Notes under the pieces: generated by a model
The model's input: only the letters and a program-made list of their open reading frames with translations
The model's database searches: none
What the model was told of the DNA's origin: nothing
Shown here: positions 1 to 11,990 of the stretch, in pieces
How the letters are laid out: each line of letters starts with the position of its first letter
Position numbering within the stretch: position 1 is the first letter of the stretch
From: Haplomitrium mnioides
Taxonomy: Eukaryota > Marchantiophyta > Haplomitriopsida > Calobryales
Length of the DNA stretch: 26,635 bases
NCBI GenBank assembly: GCA_049999725.1
Contig: JBNGIS010015702.1
Location: 28,192-54,826, forward strand
Direction of reading: 5' to 3'
Made by a program: the position numbers and the translations under genes

Positions 1-907
1 TGCATGAAGAAGAAATGCACATGAGTTCGTGTTTCTCTCTGAACAAGGTGTTGTAAAGATGATTCACCATCAACAAGAGCTAGATAGGGTTTACAATGAA
101 TGCATCTGGGTTAATATATGAATTGTCTCTGAGTGTGGGATAAACTTCACTCGCCATCTACATCACCATCTACAAGGGTTGGTGTGCATCAAAAGTAAAT
201 GCATATAAATTTGTGTTTCTCTCTCTAAATAGTGTTTAAAGGATATTTGACAATCTACAAGAGCTAGAGAGGGTCTACAATGAATGCATATAAGTTCAAA
301 TGTAAATAGTCAATAAGTGTATGATGAGAATCACTAATTATTTACATCACCATCAACAAGGGTTGGTTTGCATCAAGAGTAAATGCATATAAGTTTGTGT
401 TTCTCTCTCAAAAGAGTGTTGTAGACATAATTCACAATCAATAAGAGCTAGGTAGGGTCCACAATCAATGCATATATGTTCATTTGTGAATTGTGATCCA
501 ATGTGTGATGAGAATCACTCACCATCTACACCATCTACAAAGGTTGGTTTGCATCAAGAATTAATGTATATGAGTTCAAGTTTTTCTCTTAAAAGGGTTT
601 TGTTAAGATATTTCACCATCAACAAGAGCTAGATTGGGTCCAAAATGAATGCATATGGGTTCATATGTGAATATCCATTTAGTGTGTGATGCGAATTACT
701 CACTATCTATATCACCATCTACAAGGGTTGGTTTGCATCAAGAGTATATACATATGAGTTGGTGGTTGTCTCTCAAAAGTGTGTTGTAAGAGGCAATTCA
801 TCATCAACAAGAGCTAGATGGAGTCCACAATGAATGCATATAGATTCATATATGAATCGTCATCCAGTGTCTCATGAGAATCACTCACCATATACACCGT
901 CTACAAA
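1..907 (+). repeat. Satellite block A-B-C-(D/F)-C, left-truncated
   Basis: Five monomers, the first cut by the window edge. Monomer 1 (1-177) is class A (tgcatgaagaag, gtaaagatgattcacc, gtctctgagtgtg). Monomer 2 (178-360) is class B (ggtgtgcat, gtttaaaggatattt, tcactaattattta). Monomer 3 (361-541) is class C (gtagacataattcac, ctacaccatctac). Monomer 4 (542-725) begins like class D (agattgggtcc) and ends like class F (gtgtgatgcgaattactc). Monomer 5 (726-907) is class C with the rare word ggtggttgtctctc. Compared with 4167-5447, which has D, E and F in sequence, this block lacks about two monomers. Confidence 0.75.
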
Positions 908-2545
908 GGTTGGTTTGCATGAATAATGAATGCAAATGAGTTTGTGTTTCTCTCTGAAAAGGGTGTTGTAAAGATGATTCACCATCAACAAGAGCTAGAT
1001 ATGGTCTACAATGAATGCATATAGGTTCATATGTGAATGGTCTCTAAGTGCCTAATAAGAATTACTCACCATCTAGATCGCCATCTACAAGGGTTGGTGT
1101 GCACCAATAGTAAATACATATGAGTTTGTGTTTCTCTCTCTAAAGGGTGCTTAAACGATATTTCACCATCTAAAAGAGCTAAAAAAGGTCTACAATGAAA
1201 GCATATAAGCTCATTTGTAAATCATCATTCAATGTGTGATGAGAATCATTAATTATCTACATCACCATCTACAAGGGTTGGTTTGCATCAAGAGAAAATG
1301 CATATGAGTTCGTGTTTCTCTCTCAAAAGGGTGTTGCAGAGATAATTCACCATCAAAAAGAGCTAGATAGGGACCACAATAAATGCATCGAGGTTCATAT
1401 ATGAGTCATCCTCCAGTATCTAATGAGAATCGCTCACCTTGTGCAACATCTACAAAGGTTGGTTTGCATGAAGAATAAATGCATATGAGTTCGTGTTTCT
1501 CTTCAAAAATGGTGTTGTAAAGATGATTCACCATCAACAAGCACTAGATGGGGTCTACAATGAATGTATTTGGGTGCATATGTGTATTGTCTCTGAGTGT
1601 GTGACAAGAATCACTCACCATCTAGATTGTCATATACAAGGATTGTTGTGCATCAAGAGTAAATGCATATGAGTTTGTGTTTCTGTCTCTAAATGGTGTT
1701 TAAAGAATTTATTACCATCAACAAGAGCAAGACAGGGTTCAAAATAAATGCATTTGGGTTAATATTTGAATTGTCATTTAGTATATGATAAGAATCAATT
1801 ACCATCTACAAGGGTTGGATTGTATAAAAAGTAAATGCATATTAGTTCATGTTTCTCTTAGAAAAGATTGTTGTGAAGATATTTTACCATTAACAAGAGC
1901 TAGATTGGGTCCACAATGAATGCATGTCGGTTCATATAAGAAAAGCTATTTGGTCTGTCATGAGAATCACTCAATATTTACATCACCATCTATAAGAGTT
2001 GTTTTGCATCAAAAGTAAATGCATATGAGTTTGTGTTTCTCTCTCAAAATAATGTTGTAGAGATTTTTCACCGCCAACAAGAGCTAGATAGGGTCCTCAA
2101 TGAATGCATATGGGTTCATACATGAATGGTCAATCAATGTTTCTTATGAATCACTCACCATCTAGATCACCATCTAGAAGGGTTGGTTTGCATCAAGAGT
2201 AAATGCATATGAGTTCGTGTTTCTCACTCAAAATTGTGATTTAAAGATATTCCACCATTAACAAGAGCTATATAGGGTCTACAATGAATGCGTGTAGGAT
2301 CATATGTCAATCCTCTTTGAGTGTGTGATGCGGATTACTCACTATCTACATCACCACCTCAAAGAGCTGCTTTGCATCAAGAGTAAACACAGATAAGTTC
2401 ATGTTTTTCTCACAAAAGAGCGCTGTAGAGATAATTCACCATCAACAAGAGCTAGATGAGGTCCACAATGAATGCATATAGGTACATCTGTGAATTTTCA
2501 TCAAGTTTCTCATGAGAATCACTCACCATTTGCACCATCTACAAA
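908..2545 (+). repeat. Nine-monomer higher-order unit, copy 1 (A-B-C-A-B2-D-E-F-C)
   Basis: Nine monomers starting near 908, 1092, 1276, 1457, 1640, 1812, 1997, 2181 and 2364. Class signs: A has gaagaat/gaataat with gtaaagatgattcacc; B has ggtgtgc, tttaaa, and tcattaattatctac; B2 has tttaaag followed by catcaac, catttgggttaatat and gaatcaatt; D has agattgggtcc and actcaatattta; E has gtagagatttttcacc and gggtcctcaatg; F has gtgtgatgcggattactc; C has gtagagataattcacc and tttgcaccatctac. Total about 1638 bp. Confidence 0.75.
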
Positions 2546-4166
2546 GGTTTGTTTGCATGAAGAATAAATACATCTGAGTTCTTGTTTCTCTCTGAAAAGG
2601 GTGTTGTTAAGATAATTCACCATCACCAAAAGCTAGATAGGGTCTTCACTGAATGCATATAGATTCATATGTGAATTGTCTTTGAGTGTGTGATAAACTT
2701 CACTCACCATCTACAAGGGTTGTTGTGCATCAAGAGTAAGTGCATATGAGTTTGTGTTTCACTCTCTAAAGGGTGTTTAAAGGATATTTCACCATCTACA
2801 AGAGCTAGAGAAGGTTCACAATGAATGCATATGAGTTCATATGTAAATTGTCATTATGTGTGTGATGAGAATCACTAATTATCTACATTACCATCTACAA
2901 GAGCTGGTTTGCATCAAGATTCAATGCGCATAAGGTCATGTTTCTCTCTCGAAAAGGTGTTCTACATATGACTCACAATCAACAAGAGATAAATGGAGTC
3001 CACAATACATGTTTGTAGGTTCATTTGTGAATCATCATTGTGTGTCTGATGAGAATCACTCACCATCTACACCATCTATAAAGGTTTGTTTGCATCAAGA
3101 ATAAATGCATATGAGTTTGTATTTCTCTTTGAAAAGGGTGTTGTAAAAATGATTCAACATAAAAAAAAGCTAGATAGAGTCCACAATGAATTCATATGGG
3201 TTCATATGTAATTTTCAATAAGTGTGTGATAAGAATCACTCACCATCTACATTGCCATCTACAAGGGTTAGTGTGCATCAAGAGAAAATGCATATGAGTT
3301 CGTGTTTCTCTCTCTAAATGGTGTTTGAAGGATTATTCACCATCAACAAGAGGTAGATAGGGTCTACAATAAATTCATATGAGTAAATATGTGAATTGTC
3401 ATTCACTGTGTGATGAGAATCACTCACCATCTGCATTACCATCTACAAAGATTGGTTTGCATCAAAAGTAAATGCATATGAGTTTGTGTTTCTCTCTCAA
3501 AAGAGTGTTGTAAAGATATTTTACCATCTACAAGAGCTAGATTGGGTCTACAATGAATGCATATGGGTTTATATATGAATCGTTATGAGAATCACTCAAC
3601 ATCAACATCACCATCTACAAGGGTTGATTTGCATCAAGAGAAATTGCACATCAGTTCATCTTTCTCTCTCAAAATGGTGTTGTAGAGATTTTTCACCATC
3701 AACAACAGCTAGAAAGGGTCCTCAATGAATGCATATGGGTTCATATGTGAATCGTCACTTAGTGTGTCATGAGAATCACTCGCCATCTACATTACCATTT
3801 ACAAGAGTCGGTTTGCATCAAGAGTAATACATATCAGTTTGTGTTCTCTCTCAAATGGTGTTGTTAAGATGTTTCACCATCAACAAGAGCTAGATAGGGT
3901 CCACAATGAATGCATATGGGTTCTAATATGAATCCTCATTCAGTGTGGGATGCAAATCACTCACTATCTACATCACCATCTCCAAGGGTAATTTTCATCT
4001 AGAGTAAATACACATGAGTTTGTGTTTCTATCTCAAAAGGGTGTTGTAGAGATAATTAACCATCAACAAGAGCTAGATAGGGTCTACAATGAATGCATGT
4101 AGGTTCATATGTGAATCGTCATCTAGTGTCTCATGAGAATCACTCACCATTTGCACAATCTACAAA
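2546..4166 (+). repeat. Nine-monomer higher-order unit, copy 2
   Basis: Same class order as the block to its left, starting near 2546, 2718, 2902, 3083, 3266, 3450, 3622, 3806 and 3987, about 1621 bp in all. The D monomer (3450-3621) is short because the stretch expected between gaatcgt and atgagaatcactcaac is missing. The C monomer at 2902 belongs to a subclass with gttcta and ctcacaatcaac that reappears in the trimer run further right. Confidence 0.75.
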
Positions 4167-5996
4167 GGTTAGTTTGCATGAAGAAGAAATACATATGAGT
4201 TCGTGTTTCTCTATCAAAAAGGTGTTGTAAAGGTGATTCACCATCAACAAGAGCTAGATATGGTTTACAAAGAATGCATATAGGTTCACATGTGAATTTT
4301 CTATGAGTGTGAGATAAACTTCACTCACCATCTACATCGCCATCTACAAGGGTTGGTATGCATCAAGAGTAAATGTATATGAGTTCCTAGTTCTCTCCTT
4401 AAAAGGTGTTTAAAGGATATTTCACCATCTACAAGAGCTAGATATGGTCTACAATGAATGTATATGAGTTCATATGTAAATTTTCATTAAGTGTATGATG
4501 AGAACCACAATTTATCTACATCACCATCAATAAGGGTTGGTTTGAATCAAGAGTTTATGCATATAAGTTTGTAGTTCTCTCTCAAATGAGTGTTGTAGAC
4601 ATAATCCACCATCAACAAGAGCTAGATGGGGTCTACAATAAATGCATATACGTTCATTTGTGAATCATGATCCAATGTCTGATGAGAATCACTCACCATC
4701 TACACCATCTACAAAGGTTGGTTTGCATCAAGAATAAATACATATGAGTTCGTGTTTCTCTCTAAAAAGGATTTTGTAAAGATAACTCACCATCAACAAA
4801 AGCTAGATTGGTTCTAGAATGAATGCATACGAGTTCATGTAGGAATCGTCTTTCAGTCTGAAATGAGAATCACTCAACATCTACATCACCATCTACAAGG
4901 GTTGGTTTGCATCAAGAGTAAATGCACATAAGTTTGTGTTTCTCTCTCAAAATGGTGTTGCAGAGATTTTTCACCATCAACAAAAGCTAGATATGGTACT
5001 CAATGAATGCATTTGGGCTCATATGTGAGTCGTCATTTAGTGTGTCATGAGAATCACTCACCATCCACATCAACATCTACAAGGGTTGGTTTGCATCAAG
5101 AATGAATGCATTTGAATTTGTGTTCTCTCTCAAAATGGTGTTCTCCATATATTTAACCATCAACAAGAGCTAGATTGGGTTCACAATGAATGCATATAGG
5201 TTCATATGTGAATACTCATTCAGTGTGTGATGCAAATTACTCACTATCTACATCACCATCTACAAGGGTCGGTTTGCATCAAGAGTAAATACATATGAGT
5301 TCGTGGTTGTCTCTCAAAAGGGTGTTGTAGAGATAATTCACCATCAACAACAGCTAGAGGGAGTCAACAATGAATGCATATAGGTTCATATATGAATCAT
5401 CATCCAGTATCTCATGAGAATCACTCTTCATCTGCACCATCTACAAAGGTTGGTTTGCATGAAGAATAAATGCATATGAGTTCGTGTTTCTCTCTCAAAA
5501 GGGTGTTGTAAAGATGATTCACCATCAACAAGAGCTAGATGAGGTCTACAATGAATGCCTATGGGTTCATATGTGAATTGTCTATGTGTGTGTAATAAAA
5601 ATGACTCACCATCTAAATCACCATCTACAAGGGTTGGTGTGCATCAACAGCAAAAGCATATGATTTTGTGTTTCTCTCTCGAAAGGGTGTTTAAACAATA
5701 TTTCACCATCTAAAAAAGCTAGAAAGGGTCTACAATGAATGCATATGAGCTCAGATGTAAATAATCATTCAATGTGTGATGAGAATCATTAATTAGCTAC
5801 ATCACCATCTACAAGGTTTGGTTTGCATCAAGAGTAAATGCATATGAGTTTGTGTTTCTCTCTCAAAAGAGTGTTGCAAAGATAATTTGCCATCAACAAG
5901 AACTAGATAAGGTCTAAAATGAATGCATTTAGGTTCATATGTGAATGGTCATCTAGTCTCTAATAAGAATCACTTACCTTGTGCACCATCTACAAA
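4167..5996 (+). repeat. Satellite block A-B-C-(A/D)-E-F-C then A-B-C
   Basis: Ten monomers. The fourth (4716-4899) starts like class A (catcaagaataaat, ctaaaaagg) and ends like class D (agattggttct, actcaacatctac), so this copy lacks the usual A-B2 step before D. E (4900), F (5084) and C (5267, again with ggttgtctctc) follow, then a plain trimer A (5448), B (5632, with taaacaatatttcacc) and C (5816, with cttgtgcaccatc). Several of these words are shared only with 361-1456, so that region and this one are related blocks. Confidence 0.7.
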
Positions 5997-7637
5997 GGTT
6001 GGTTTGCATGAATAATAAATGCACATGAGTTCGTGTTTCTCTCTGAAAAAGATGTTGTAAATATGACTCACCATCAACAAGAGCTAGATAGGGTCTACAA
6101 TGAATTTGTTTGGGTTCATATGTGGAATGTCTCTCAGTGTATGATAAGAATCACTCACCATCTACATTGCCATCTACAAGAGTTCCTGTGCATCAAGAGT
6201 AAATGCATATGAGTTTGCGTTTCTCACTCTAAAAGGTGCTTAAAAGATATTTCACCATCTACAAGAGCTAGATAGGATCTACAATGAATGCATATGAGTT
6301 CATATGTGAATCATCATTCACTGTGAGATGAGAGTCACTAATTATCTACATCACTTTCTACAAAGATTGGTTTGCATCAAGAGTAAATACATTTAAGTTC
6401 GTGTTTCTCTCTCAAAAGAGTGTTGTAGATATAATTCACCATCAACAAGAGCTAGATGGTGTCCACAATAAATGCATATAGGTTCATATGTGAATCATTT
6501 TTTCAAAGTCTTATGAGAATCACTCACCATCTACACAATCTACAAAGGTTGATTTGCATCAAGAATAAATGCATATGAGTTTGTGTTTCTCCATATAAAA
6601 GATGTTGTAAAGATATTTCACCATCAACAAGAGCTAGATCGGGTCCATAATAAATGCATACGGGTTTATGTGTGAATTGTCTCTAAGTGTGTGATAAGAA
6701 TCACTCACGATCTACATCACTATCTCCAAAGGTTGGTGTGCATGAAGAGTAAATAGATATGAGTTCATGTTTCTCTCTCAAAAGGGTGTTGTAAAGGATT
6801 TTTCACCATCAACAAGAGCTAGATAGGGTCTACAATAAATGCATTTGGGTTGATATATTAATCGCCAATCACTATGTGTTGAGATTCAATCACCATCTAC
6901 AAGAGTTGGTTTGCATAAAAAATAAATGCATATTTAGTTCGTGTTTCTCTCTCAAATGAGTGTTACAAAGACTTTTCACCATCAACAAGAGCTAGATTGG
7001 GTCTTCAATGAATGCATATGGGTTCATATAAGAATAGTCATTCAGTGTGTCATGAGAATCACTCAACATTTACATCACCATCTACAAGAGTTGGTATCCA
7101 TCAAGAGTAAATGCATATGAGTTTGTGTTTCTCTCTCAAAATGGTGTTGTAGAGATTTTTCACCATCAATAAGAGCACAATAGGGTCCTCAATGAATGCA
7201 TATGGGTTTATATATGAATCGTCATTTAGTGTGTCATGAGCATCACACACCATCTACATCACCATCTAGAACGGTTGGTTTGCATCAAGAGTAAAAGAAT
7301 ATAAGTTCATGTTTCTCTCTCAAAATGGTGTTGTTAAGATAGTCCACCATCAACGAGAGCTAGATAGCATCTAAAGTGAATGCATATGGGTTCATATGTG
7401 AATCCTGTTTTAGTGTGTGATGCAAATTACTCACTCTTGACATCACCATCTCGAAGGGTTGGTTTGTATCAAGAGTAAACACATATGAGTTTGTGTTTCT
7501 CTCTCAAAAAGGTGTTGTAGAGATGATTCACCATCAACAATAGCTATATGGGGCCTACAATAAGTGCATATAGGTTCATATGTGAATCTTCATCCACTAT
7601 CTCATGAGAATCACTCACCATTTGTACCATCTACAAA
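5997..7637 (+). repeat. Nine-monomer higher-order unit, copy 3
   Basis: Class order A-B-C-A-B2-D-E-F-C with starts near 5997, 6180, 6365, 6547, 6731, 6904, 7089, 7273 and 7457; about 1641 bp. The B2 monomer (6731-6903) lacks one copy of the short catcaccatctac unit at its 3' end, which is typical of that class. Confidence 0.75.
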
Positions 7638-10340
7638 GGTTGATTTGCATGAAGAAGAAATATATATGATTTCGTCTTTCTCTCTGAAAAGGGTGTTCTA
7701 AAGATGATTCACCATCTATAAGAGCTAGATAGGGTCTACAATGATTGCATAAAGATTCAAATGAGAATTGTCTCTGAGTGTGTGATAAACTTTGCTCACC
7801 ATCTACATCGTCATCTACAAAAGTTGGTGTGCATCAACAGTAAATGCATATGAGTTGGTGTTTCTCTCTCTAAAGGGTGTTAAAAGAATATTTCACCATC
7901 TACAAGAGCTATGAGTTCATTTTCAATCGTTATTATCTCTGTGATGAGAATCACTAAATATCTACATCACTATCTACAAGAGTTGGTTTGCATCAAGAGT
8001 CAATGCATATAAGTTCATGTTTATCTCTTGAAAGTGTATTCTAGAGATGATTCACAATCAACAAGAGCTAGATGGGGTCTACAATGAATGCATGTAGATT
8101 CATATGTGAATCGTCATCAAGTTTCTCATGTGAATCACTTACCATCTACACCATCTACAAAGGTTAGTTTGCATGAAGAATAAATGCATACGAGTTCGTG
8201 TTGCTCTCTGAAAAAGGTGTTGTAAAGATGATTCACCATCAACAATAGCTAGATATGGTTCACAATGAATGCACATAGGTTCATATGTGAATTTTCTATG
8301 AGTTTGTGATAAGAATCACTCACCATCTATATCGCCATCTACCAGAGTTGGTGTGCATCAAGAGTACATGCATATGATTTCTAGTTTTTCTCCATAAATG
8401 GTGTTTAAAGGATATTTCACCATCTACAAAAGCTAGATTGGGTCTACAATGAATGCATATGAGTTTATATGTAAATCATCATTTAATGTGTGATGAGAAT
8501 CATTAATTCTCTACATCACCATCAATAAGTGTTGGTTTGCATCAGGACTAAATGCATATGAGTTCGTGTTTCTCTCTTAAAAGGGTGTTGTAGAATTAAT
8601 TCACCATCAACAGGAACTAGATGGGGTCTAAATTGAATGCATATAGGTTCATTTGTGAATTGTCAACTAGTTTTCATGAGAATCACTCACCATCTATACC
8701 ATCTGCAAAGGTTGGTTTGCATGAAGATTAAATACATGTGAGTTCGTGTTTCCATCTGAAAAGGGTGTTGTAAAGCTGATTCACCATCAACAAGAGCTAG
8801 ATAGGGTCTACAATGAATGCATATAGGTTCATATTTGAATTGTCTTTGAGTGTGTGATATACTTCACTCACCATCTACATCCCCATCTACAAGGGTTGAT
8901 GTGCATCAAGAGTAAATGCATATGAGTTCATGTTCCCCTTTGAAAAGGGTGTTTAAAGGATATTTCACCATTTACAAGAGCTAGAGAGGGTCCACAATGA
9001 ATGCATATGAGTTCATTTTTAAATCATCATTATCTATGTGATGAGAATCATCAATTATCTACATCACCATCTACAAGAGTTGGTTTGCATCAAGAGTCAA
9101 TGCATATGAGTTCATGTTTCTCTCTCCAAAGGGTGTTCTACAAATGATTCACAATCAACATGAGCAAGATGGGGTCCACAATGAATGCATATAGGTTCAT
9201 ATGTGAATGGTCATCAAGTGTCTCATGAGATTCACTTACTATCTGTACCATCTACAAAGGTTGGTTCGCATGAAGATTAAATGCTTATGAGTTCGTGTTT
9301 CTCTCTGAAAAGGGTGTTGTAATGACGACTTACCATCAACAAGAGCTAAATAGGGTCCACAATGAATGCATATGGGTTCATATGTGAATTGTTTATAAGT
9401 ATGTGATGAAATTCACTCACCATCTCTATCACCATCTACAAGAGTTGGTGTGCATCAAGAGAAATGCATATCAATTCTTGTTGTTCTCTCTTAATGGTGT
9501 TTAAAGGATATTTCACCATCTACAATCGCTAGAGAGGGTTCACAATGAATGCATATAAGTTCATTTTCAAATTGCCATTATCTGTGTGATGAGAATCATT
9601 AATTATCTACATCACAATTTAGAAGAGTTGGTTTGCATCAAGAGTCAATGTATTTGAGTTCTTGTTTCTCTCTCAAAATAGTGTTCTAGAGATGATTCAC
9701 AATGAACAAGAGCTAGATGGGGTCCACAATGAATGCATGTAGGTTTATATGTGAATCTTTATCCATTGTCTAATAAGAATCACTTACTATCTGTACCATC
9801 TAGAAATGCTTTTTTGCATGAAAAATAAATGCATATGAGTTCGTGTTTCTCTCTGAAAAATTTTTGTAAAGATGATTAACCATCAACAAGAGCTAGATAG
9901 GGTCCACAATGAATGCATATGGGTTTATATGTGAAATGTCTATGAGTGTGTGATAAGAATCACTCACCATCTACATCGCCATCTACTAGGGTTGGTGTGC
10001 ATCAAAAGTAAATGCATATCAGTTCTTGTTTTTCTCTCTAAATGGTGTTTAAAGGATATTTCACCATCTACAAGATCTAGATAAGGTCCATAATGAATGC
10101 ATATGAAAATCGTCATTCAATGTGTGATGAGAATCATTCATTGTCTACATCACCATCAACAAGGGTTGGTTTGTATCAAGAGAAAATGCATGTGAGTTCG
10201 TGTTTCTCTCTCAAAAGGGTGTTGTAGAGATAGTTCACCATCAACAAGAGCTAAATAGGATCCACATTAAATGCATAAAAATTCATTTGTGAACCGTCAA
10301 CCATCTACAAGAATCACTCACCATGTATACTATCTTTAAA
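7638..10340 (+). repeat. Run of five ABC trimers
   Basis: Fifteen monomers in the order A-B-C five times. Trimers start at 7638, 8162, 8710, 9259 and 9807, giving lengths of about 524, 548, 549, 548 and 534 bp. The first is short because the B monomer (7822-7979) has lost about two dozen bases between agagct and atgagttcat. The last is short partly because the B monomer (9989-10162) lost bases after gcatatga. No B2, D, E or F monomer occurs in this stretch. Confidence 0.75.
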
Positions 10341-11990
10341 GGTTGGTTTGCAAGAAGAAGAAATACATATGAGTTCGTGTTTCTCTTCGAAAAGAGTGTT
10401 GTAGAGATGATTCACCATCAATAAGACCTAGATGGGGTCTACAATCAATGCATTTGGGTTCATATATGAATTTCTATTGAGTGCATGATAAGAATCACTC
10501 ACCATCTACATCGCCATATACAAGGGTTGGTGTGCATCAAAAGTAAATGCATATGAGTTTGTTTGTCTCTCTCTTAATAGTGTTTAAAGGATATTTCACC
10601 ATCTACAAGAGCTAGATATTGTCTACAATGAACGCACATGAGTTCATATGTAAAAACATCTTAAGTATGTGATGAGAATCACTAATTATCTACATCACTA
10701 TCAACAAGGGTTGGTTTGCATTAAGAGCAAGTGCATATAAGTTCGTGTTTCTCTCTCAAAGAGGTGTTGTAGACATAATTCACAATCAATATGAGCTAGA
10801 TGGGGTCCACAATAAATGCATTTAGTTTAATATGTGAATCGTCATCCAATGTCCGATGAGAATCACTCACCATCTACACCATCTACAAAGGTAGGTTTGC
10901 ATCAAGAAGAAATGCATATGAGTTCATGTTTCTCTCTCAAAAGAGTGTTGTAAAGATGTATCACCATCAACAAGAGATACATAGGGTCCAGATTGAAAGC
11001 ATTTGGGTATATATGTGAATTGTTTTTGGGTGTGTAACAAGAATCACTCACCATCTACATCACCATCTACAAGAGTTGGTGTGCACCAAGAGGAAATGCA
11101 TATGAGTTCGTGTTTCTCTCTCTAGATGGTATTTAAAAGAAATTTCATCATAAACAAGAGCTGGATAGGGTCTTAAAACAAATGCATTTGGGCAATATGT
11201 GAATCATCATTCATTGCGTGATGAGAATCAATGATCATCTATATCGCCATCTATAAGGGTTGGTTTGCATTAAAAGTAAATGCATATGAGTTTGTATTTC
11301 TCTCTGAAAAGAATGTTGTAGAGATATTTTACCATCAACAAGAGCAAGATTGGGAACACAACAAATGCATATGGGTTTATTTGGGAATCATCATTCAATG
11401 TTTAACAAGAATCATTCAACATCTACATCACCATCTACAAGGGTTGGTTTGCATCAAGAGTAAATTCATAGGAGTTCGTGTGTCACTCTCAAAATGGTGT
11501 TGTAGGGATTTTTCACCATCAACAAGAGCTAGATAGGGTCCTCAATGATTGCACATGAGTTCATATGTGAATCGTCATTCAATGTATCATAAGAATCACT
11601 CACCATCCATATCAATATCTTGAAGGGTTGGTTTGCATCAAGAGTAAATGCATATGAGTTTGTGTTTCTCTCTCAAAATGGTGTTGTAAAAACATTCCAC
11701 CATCAACAAAAGCTAGATAGGGTCTACAATGAATTCATATGGGTTCATATGTGAATCCTTTTTTAGTGTGTGATGCAAATTACTCAGTATCTACATCACC
11801 ATCTCCAAGTGTTGGTTGGCATCAAGAGTAAATACATATGAGTTCATGTTTCTCTCTTTAAAGGGTGTTGTAGAGATAATTCACCATCAACAAGAGCTAT
11901 ATGAGGTCCACAATGAATGCATGTAGGTTTATATGTGAACAATTATCCAGTGCCTCATGAAAATCATTCACCATTTGCACCATCTACAAA
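10341..11990 (+). repeat. Nine-monomer higher-order unit, copy 4
   Basis: Class order A-B-C-A-B2-D-E-F-C, starts near 10341, 10525, 10709, 10890, 11073, 11258, 11442, 11626 and 11810; about 1650 bp. The E monomer at 11442 carries the unusual words taggagttcgtgtgtcactctc, parts of which return in the hybrid monomer at 12175. Confidence 0.75.
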
